Assembly: GCA_964549735.1 (NCBI GenBank) | Contig: CAZJWO010000122.1 | Span: 1 to 10,139, forward strand | Length of the DNA stretch: 10,139 bases | Direction of reading: 5' to 3' | From: Glo-17 sp964549735 | GTDB lineage: Bacteria; Krumholzibacteriota; Krumholzibacteriia; LZORAL124-64-63 | Shown: piece by piece, positions 5,584-10,139 of the stretch | Position numbering within the stretch: the stretch's first letter is position 1 | How the letters are laid out: every line of letters starts with the position of its first letter | Notes under the pieces: model-generated | Database searches by the model: none | Seen by the model: only the letters and a program-made list of their open reading frames with translations | What the model was told of the DNA's origin: nothing | Made by a program: the position numbers and the translations under genes

Positions 5584-6900
5584 ATGGATGTGCGGGAACT
5601 GATCGAGACGAAGAAGCAGGGGCGGGCCCTGGCGAGCGACGAGATCGAATGGCTGGTCCGCGGATTCACCGGCGACCAGGTGCCGCGCTATCAGATGGCG
5701 GCCTTCCTGATGGCGGTCTTCTTCCGGGGGATGACCGCGGACGAGACGGCGGCCTTCACCGACAGCATGCTGCGCTCCGGCGCCCGGCTCGACACGTCGG
5801 ACCTGGGAGGTCCGACCGCCGACAAGCATTCGACCGGCGGCGTCGGCGACAAGGTGTCCCTGCTCCTGGCTCCGCTGGCCGCGGCATGCGGCCTGCGCGT
5901 GCCGATGCTGTCCGGCAGGGGGCTCGGCCACACGGGCGGCACGCTGGACAAGCTGGCGGCGATCCCGGGGTACCGCATCCATCTGGACAACGACGAGTTC
6001 CTGGCGATCGTTCGCCAGTGCGGTTGCGCAATCGTCGGCCAGAGCGGCGACATCGCGCCCGCCGACGGACGGATCTACGCGCTGCGGGACGTGACCGCGA
6101 CGGTCGACTGCGTGCCGCTGATCACGGCGTCGATCATGTCGAAGAAGCTGGCGGCCGGCCCCGAGACCATCGTCATCGACCTGAAGTGCGGCTCGGGAGC
6201 GTTCATGACCGATCTCGAGCGGGCGCGCGAACTCGCGCAGGCGTTGCTCGCCGTCGGGCGCGCCTATGCGCGGCGCATGGCGGTGCGCTACACGGATATG
6301 TCCCAGCCGCTCGGGGTCGCGGTCGGCCACGCCAGCGAGACGCGGGAGGCCCTGGCCGCTCTGCGCGCGGACGGGCGGCGTCAAGCTCCCGCCGACCTCG
6401 TGCAGCTGACCGAGGAGCTGACCGCCGCCATGCTCCTGGCCGCCGGCCAGGCGGTCGACCGCGAGACCGCCTTGGCGACGGTCCGGCGGGTCTGGGATGA
6501 GGGGAGCGCCTGGCGCGTGGCGCGCCAGTGGATCACGGCGCAGGGCGGCCGCCTGCAATGGGATCGCGACGACCTCGGCCTGGCGATCGCGCCGGTGGGC
6601 GGCGAGCTGGCGGCGCCGCGGCAAGGGTGGCTCGAGGTGGCCGATTGCCGGGCTGTCGGACTGGCGCTCGCCGATCTGGGCGGCGCCCGGCTCCGCGTCG
6701 ACGACGCGATCGATCACGCGGTCGGCATCGATTGGCTCGTCCGCACGGGGGAGCGCGTCCAGCGGGGCCAGCCGCTGGCGCTGCTGCGCGCCGGTGCCGG
6801 GGAGCGTCTGCAGGCCGCGCGGCAGCGCCTCGCCGCGGCGGTTCGGATCCACGACGACCAAGTGCCGCCCCGAGAGCTGGTGCTCGGCGCGATGCCTTGA
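5584..6900 (+). CDS. deoA: Thymidine phosphorylase / pyrimidine-nucleoside phosphorylase
   Basis: A 438-residue enzyme of nucleoside phosphorylase family II, which splits pyrimidine (deoxy)nucleosides with phosphate into base and (deoxy)ribose-1-phosphate. Signature SGRGLGHTGGTLDKL occupies 110-124. Phosphate-binding Lys81 and Ser83 lie in DKHSTGGVGDK. Pyrimidine-binding Arg168, Ser183 and Lys187 align with E. coli Arg171, Ser186 and Lys190. Helical domain residues 1-65 and the C-terminal domain with the HDDQVPP end are present. Residue 108 is Met, as in thymidine phosphorylases (E. coli Met111), rather than the Lys of Bacillus-type broad pyrimidine-nucleoside phosphorylases; this favours deoA over pdp by residue identity alone. 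The ATG has AAGGCGGAG (5570-5578) 5 nt upstream and follows cdd by 43 nt, so it is the third gene of the salvage operon. It is convergent with the PBP gene 63 nt away. Confidence 0.94.
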   Translation: MDVRELIETKKQGRALASDEIEWLVRGFTGDQVPRYQMAAFLMAVFFRGMTADETAAFTDSMLRSGARLDTSDLGGPTADKHSTGGVGDKVSLLLAPLAAACGLRVPMLSGRGLGHTGGTLDKLAAIPGYRIHLDNDEFLAIVRQCGCAIVGQSGDIAPADGRIYALRDVTATVDCVPLITASIMSKKLAAGPETIVIDLKCGSGAFMTDLERARELAQALLAVGRAYARRMAVRYTDMSQPLGVAVGHASETREALAALRADGRRQAPADLVQLTEELTAAMLLAAGQAVDRETALATVRRVWDEGSAWRVARQWITAQGGRLQWDRDDLGLAIAPVGGELAAPRQGWLEVADCRAVGLALADLGGARLRVDDAIDHAVGIDWLVRTGERVQRGQPLALLRAGAGERLQAARQRLAAAVRIHDDQVPPRELVLGAMP

Positions 6901-6963
6901 TGCGGGTCGCCGGAGCGCGGGTGGCGCCGTGCGCGGCGCGCGTCGCGCGGCGGCAAACGAAGC

Positions 6964-9087
6964 TCAGAAGCCGTCCCGCTCGCGGTGCCGATCCAGCGTA
7001 TCGAACCCGCGATCCAGGCCCGATCTGTCGTGCAGTTCGGCGCCGTGCACGTCACAATCCGCTTGCGGGAAGGCGCCGGGCAGGAAGACCTCCATGGCGG
7101 TCGAGTCGCAGGCGCTCGTGGCCAGCAGACCCGATACCAGGCACACCCGCCTCTCGACGATTGCCGGCGGCCGCACGAAGGCCTCATCGCCCTTCTCGTC
7201 GGTGACCCGGCCCATGAAGCGGGCCCAGATCGGCAGCGCCATGCGCGCTCCGGTCGCGTTGCGTCCCATCGACTGCACCTCGTCGAAGCCGATCCACACG
7301 CCGCCGCAGAAGCTCGGCGTGTAGCCGCAGAACCACGCGTTCGTGCTCTCGTTCGTCGTGCCCGTCTTGCCGGCGCCGGTCTTCGTGAAGCCGCGCCAGC
7401 GTGCGCTCTGGCCGGTGCCCTCGCGCAACGCCGTCCGCAGCAGGTCGGTGATGAGGTAGGCCTCGGCGGGATTGAGCACCTCATGCTGGCGGATCCGGGT
7501 CTGTTCGAGGACCTCGCCGCTCAGCGTCTCGACGCGCGTGATGAGGTGCTGGTCGACCCGCACGCCATGGTTGGCGAACGTCGCGTAGGCGCCGACGACC
7601 TCGCGCAGGGACACCTCGCCGGCGCCGAGGAACAGCGCGGGCACCTGTGGCAGCGGGCTCGTGATGCCCAGCCTCCGGGCGTTCTCGATGACCGGCTGCA
7701 GACCGAAATCGAGATACATCTTCGCCGTCGGCAGGTTGATCGAGCGGCTCAGGGCATGGCGCAAGGTGACCGGTCCGCCGAATCGGTCGCCGAAGTTCTT
7801 GGGCCGCCACAAGCTGCTGCCGGTGTCGATGACGAACGGCGTGTCGAGCAGGATGCTCGCCGGATGGTAGCCGTGCTGCAACGCGGTCAGATAGACGATC
7901 GGCTTGAAGACGGATCCCGGCTGGCGCCGGGCCTGCCAGGCGTTGTTCCAGCGAGTGGCGGCGAAGTCACGGCCCCCCAGCATGGCGAGGATGGCGCCCG
8001 TCCGGACATCCTGGAGCAGTCCTGCGCATTGCAGGTACGTGACCTGGGCCGGTCGCTCGCCGGCCGCGACGAGGCTGTCGTAACGCGCCTTCGTCATCGC
8101 GAAGCGGGACTCTCGTTCCAGCGTCAGCATGTGCTCGGCGGCGGCCTGCTCGAGCCAGATCTGATAACGCGGCACCAGCGTCGTCCAGACGCGCAGGCCG
8201 TCCGCATAGAGCTTGTCGGCGCCGTAATTGCGTTCGAGATGCTTGCGGACCTCTTCGACGAAGTAAGCGGCGAAGCCGGCGACCGCCGCCCGCGCGGTCT
8301 CCGGATCGGCTGTCTGCACCGCCGTCGCGCCGATCTCTTCGGCCTGGCTGGAGGTCAGCTTGCCGGCGACCACCATCGCTTGCAGAACGATCGCCCGGCG
8401 ACGATAGGCGAGCTCCAGGTTGTTGAAGGGGGAGTAGTGCTCGGGCAGTTGGATCATGCCGGCGAGCATGGCGGTCTCGGCCGGTTCGAGATCGATGACG
8501 TCGCGGCCGAAGAACAGGTTCGCGGCTGCCTGGACGCCGTACGTGCCGCGGCCCAGATAGATCTGGTTGAGGTACATCGCGAGGATCTCGTCCTTCGTGT
8601 AGATCTGCTCGATCTGCACGGCGAGGATCATCTCGCGGATCTTGCGCGCGATCTTCTTCTCCGGGGTCAGCCAGAGGTTGCGCGCCAATTGCATCGTCAG
8701 CGTGCTGGCGCCGGGCCGGCCCCGCCCCAGCGCGTTGTCCAGCAGGATCTTGACCATGCGTTTGAGGTCGATGCCGTAATGCTCGTAGAAGCGGCGGTCT
8801 TCGATCGCGACGACGGCGTCGAGCAAGTGCCCCGGCATCCGTTCGAGCGGCACGACCGTGCGGTTCTGGGTGTAGTATTCCTGCAGGGTGTCGCCGTTCG
8901 CGGCAAAGATGATCGTCTTCTCCGAGGGCTGGATGTGGCGGAGGCGTTCCAGCGGCGGCAGGTCCTGCGAAAGATGGTCCAGCAACAGCAGCGATCCGGC
9001 CACCGTGCCGGCGAAGAGCAGCAGGAAGAGGACCAGCAGGCGCCGGACCCAGCGGCGGGGGATCGTGCGGCGGAGGATGGCGGTCAT
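6964..9087 (-). CDS. mrcA: Class A penicillin-binding protein, PBP1A-like (glycosyltransferase/transpeptidase)
   Basis: A 707-residue bifunctional peptidoglycan synthase anchored in the inner membrane with its catalytic domains in the periplasm. A basic n-region (RRTIPRRWVRR) precedes a membrane anchor at about 17-36. The GT51 glycosyltransferase domain (about 55-240) shows AIEDRRFYEHYG with catalytic Glu96, GASTLTMQLARN (126-137), and EILAMYLNQIYLGRGTYG (167-184). The transpeptidase domain has all three motifs: SVFK with nucleophile Ser392, SIN (449-451), and KTGT (574-577). The tail has the family's Cys-containing end (C649, C660, C678; PQADCDVHG). Glu96 to Ser392 spans 296 residues, against about 379 in E. 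coli PBP1A, so the OB/ODD insert is absent. The start at 9087 is chosen because GGGAG (complement of 9090-9094) lies just upstream, though spacing is tight, and the frame further upstream loses protein-like character. Monocistronic, divergent from the rRNA operon. Symbol assigned by family; ponA is equally used. Confidence 0.95.
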   Translation of the reverse strand: MTAILRRTIPRRWVRRLLVLFLLLFAGTVAGSLLLLDHLSQDLPPLERLRHIQPSEKTIIFAANGDTLQEYYTQNRTVVPLERMPGHLLDAVVAIEDRRFYEHYGIDLKRMVKILLDNALGRGRPGASTLTMQLARNLWLTPEKKIARKIREMILAVQIEQIYTKDEILAMYLNQIYLGRGTYGVQAAANLFFGRDVIDLEPAETAMLAGMIQLPEHYSPFNNLELAYRRRAIVLQAMVVAGKLTSSQAEEIGATAVQTADPETARAAVAGFAAYFVEEVRKHLERNYGADKLYADGLRVWTTLVPRYQIWLEQAAAEHMLTLERESRFAMTKARYDSLVAAGERPAQVTYLQCAGLLQDVRTGAILAMLGGRDFAATRWNNAWQARRQPGSVFKPIVYLTALQHGYHPASILLDTPFVIDTGSSLWRPKNFGDRFGGPVTLRHALSRSINLPTAKMYLDFGLQPVIENARRLGITSPLPQVPALFLGAGEVSLREVVGAYATFANHGVRVDQHLITRVETLSGEVLEQTRIRQHEVLNPAEAYLITDLLRTALREGTGQSARWRGFTKTGAGKTGTTNESTNAWFCGYTPSFCGGVWIGFDEVQSMGRNATGARMALPIWARFMGRVTDEKGDEAFVRPPAIVERRVCLVSGLLATSACDSTAMEVFLPGAFPQADCDVHGAELHDRSGLDRGFDTLDRHRERDGF

Positions 9088-9130
9088 GTCTCCCTGCTTG
9101 GCCTGGGGTCCGGGCGTCGGTGCACGGCCT

Positions 9131-9159
9131 AGGTTAGGGGATCGCGGCGCGGCCGTCAA
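9131..9159 (-). promoter_or_regulatory. Putative promoter of the PBP1A gene
   Basis: On the minus strand TTGACG (9159-9154) is separated by 17 nt from TAACCT (9136-9131). The start site would be near 9124, giving a leader of about 37 nt before the ATG at 9087. The -35 is 5/6 and the -10 matches TA...T. It faces away from rrn promoter P1, whose -35 begins 53 bp further on. Confidence 0.4.
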
Positions 9160-9192
9160 AGCGCGAGCGCGAGCTGCCATTCGTGAATCCGG

Positions 9193-9241
9193 AAATTTCG
9201 TCAATATTTCGTTTGACACGCGCCGGAACCGAGCATAGATT
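9193..9241 (+). promoter_or_regulatory. Upstream rRNA promoter P1 with UP-like element
   Basis: A perfect TTGACA (9213-9218) is separated by 17 nt from TAGATT (9236-9241, 4/6). Directly upstream is an AT-rich stretch containing two ATTTCGT copies (9195-9201 and 9206-9212), 11 bp apart and ending at the -35. That is where an UP element for the RNA polymerase alpha subunit would lie. The local AT-richness stands out sharply in this GC-rich window. Expected start near 9248, about 330 nt before the mature 16S. Confidence 0.6.
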
Positions 9242-9325
9242 GCGCCCCCGTCGCCTGGCGTTGCCGTGGGCAGCGCCGGGAGCGGCGGCCGGCGGCCCCG
9301 CGGGCGGTCGGACCGAGAGGCTTGG

Positions 9326-9373
9326 AAAAAAAGCAACTTCAGGGTTGACAGAAGACCAAGTCTCGCTTAAGTT
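9326..9373 (+). promoter_or_regulatory. Downstream rRNA promoter P2 with A-tract
   Basis: A second perfect TTGACA (9345-9350) is followed after 17 nt by TAAGTT (9368-9373, TA...T match). A run of seven A (9326-9332) lies 12 nt upstream of the -35, in the UP-element position. It repeats the organisation of P1 132 nt upstream, as in tandem P1/P2 rRNA promoters of other bacteria. Expected start near 9380. The -35 and A-tract are convincing; the -10 is weak. Confidence 0.6.
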
Positions 9374-9430
9374 AGCTTGCCCTCACCCGACATCTGGGTC
9401 CGGGCAGCCGCTGGCCAGGCCAACGGTTCC

Positions 9431-9445
9431 GCTCTTTGACAACGG
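9431..9445 (+). promoter_or_regulatory. boxA-like antitermination element in the rRNA leader
   Basis: GCTCTTTGACAACGG resembles the conserved boxA of bacterial rRNA leaders (core GCTCTTTGA), the RNA site bound by NusB/NusE (S10) to protect rRNA transcription from Rho-dependent termination. It lies downstream of both promoters and about 130 nt before the mature 16S, the normal place for a leader boxA. Confidence 0.65.
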
Positions 9446-9551
9446 AATAGCGTGCGACGGCCCGATCGTGATTCCGAGCCTTCGCGGCGGGGTTGCGCGA
9501 GCAGCCCGGCCGGCGGAGGCCTTGCGAACACGAACACGCAGGAGCAAAAGC

Positions 9552-9574
9552 TTCTGTTGTTCAACATTTGTTTA

Positions 9575-9583
<9 letters not shown>
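9552..9583 (+). other. Hairpin spanning the predicted 5' end of mature 16S rRNA
   Basis: GTTGTT (9556-9561) pairs with AACAAC (9574-9579). Inside, AAC/GTT adds three pairs after one C-U mismatch around the tetraloop ATTT (9566-9569). Outside, four more pairs, two of them G-U, extend it to 9552 and 9583. The estimated mature 16S 5' end (about 9575) falls within the 3' arm. It may be a precursor-rRNA processing or folding element; the pairing is visible, the role is inferred. Confidence 0.45.

Positions 9584-10139
<556 letters not shown>

Noticed and set aside
6931..6952. A GC-rich self-complementary stretch in the 63-nt deoA/PBP convergent gap, as a terminator.
   Set aside because: The best stem is 5 bp plus a G-G mismatch and 3 bp, with a 3-nt loop and no U-run, little better than chance in this composition.
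6985..9132. A 715-codon open frame on the + strand opposite the whole PBP1A gene.
   Set aside because: Its translation is a low-complexity Arg/Ala/Asp/Gly-rich sequence with no domain, while the minus strand carries all PBP1A motifs. Long antisense frames are expected with such high GC.
9088..9336. N-terminal extension of the PBP1A frame to 9336.
   Set aside because: It would run through both the PBP promoter and rrn P1, and its sequence is not protein-like. An SD sits directly before the ATG at 9087.

Overview
This is a GC-rich bacterial chromosomal segment of compact housekeeping genes, ending inside the 5' part of a 16S rRNA gene. A lipobox lipoprotein and a class A penicillin-binding protein indicate a peptidoglycan-containing cell, probably a diderm. 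The partial 16S carries an exact match to the EUB338-I probe target (9926-9943) and a '...GGATTAGGCATGCAAG...' V1 start. That start recalls PVC/FCB-type or candidate-phylum bacteria, but the EUB338-I match argues against Planctomycetes and Verrucomicrobia. I cannot name the phylum from sequence alone.

Layout, left to right. (1) 3-161: the 3' end of an unrecognised + strand gene. (2) 354-1235: an orphan predicted lipoprotein (+), with a putative promoter ahead of it and a GC-rich hairpin terminator after it. (3) 2300-3760 and 1344-2303: a minus-strand pair, rarA then pfkA, joined by an ATGA stop/start overlap. (4) 3919-6900: a plus-strand pyrimidine nucleoside salvage operon, deoB-cdd-deoA, divergent from rarA. 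(5) 6964-9087: a minus-strand PBP1A-type transpeptidase/glycosyltransferase gene, convergent with deoA. (6) 9088-9574: a 0.49 kb divergent regulatory region with one promoter facing the PBP gene and two tandem promoters plus a boxA-like element facing the rRNA operon. (7) 9575-10139: the first ~565 nt of 16S rRNA.

How the genes work together. Cdd deaminates (deoxy)cytidine to (deoxy)uridine. DeoA phosphorolyses the deoxynucleoside to base plus deoxyribose-1-phosphate. DeoB isomerises the 1-phosphate to the 5-phosphate for central carbon metabolism. PfkA is the committing kinase of glycolysis but sits on the other transcript, with the replication-fork ATPase RarA.

I see no mobile element, CRISPR array, tRNA, phage gene or defence-like cassette. 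No clearly new system is evident. The most interesting points are a probable leaderless rarA mRNA, its coupling to pfkA, altered allosteric-site residues in PfkA, a compact PBP1A without room for the E. coli-type regulatory insert, the architecture of the rrn control region, the unplaced 16S lineage, and the orphan lipoprotein.
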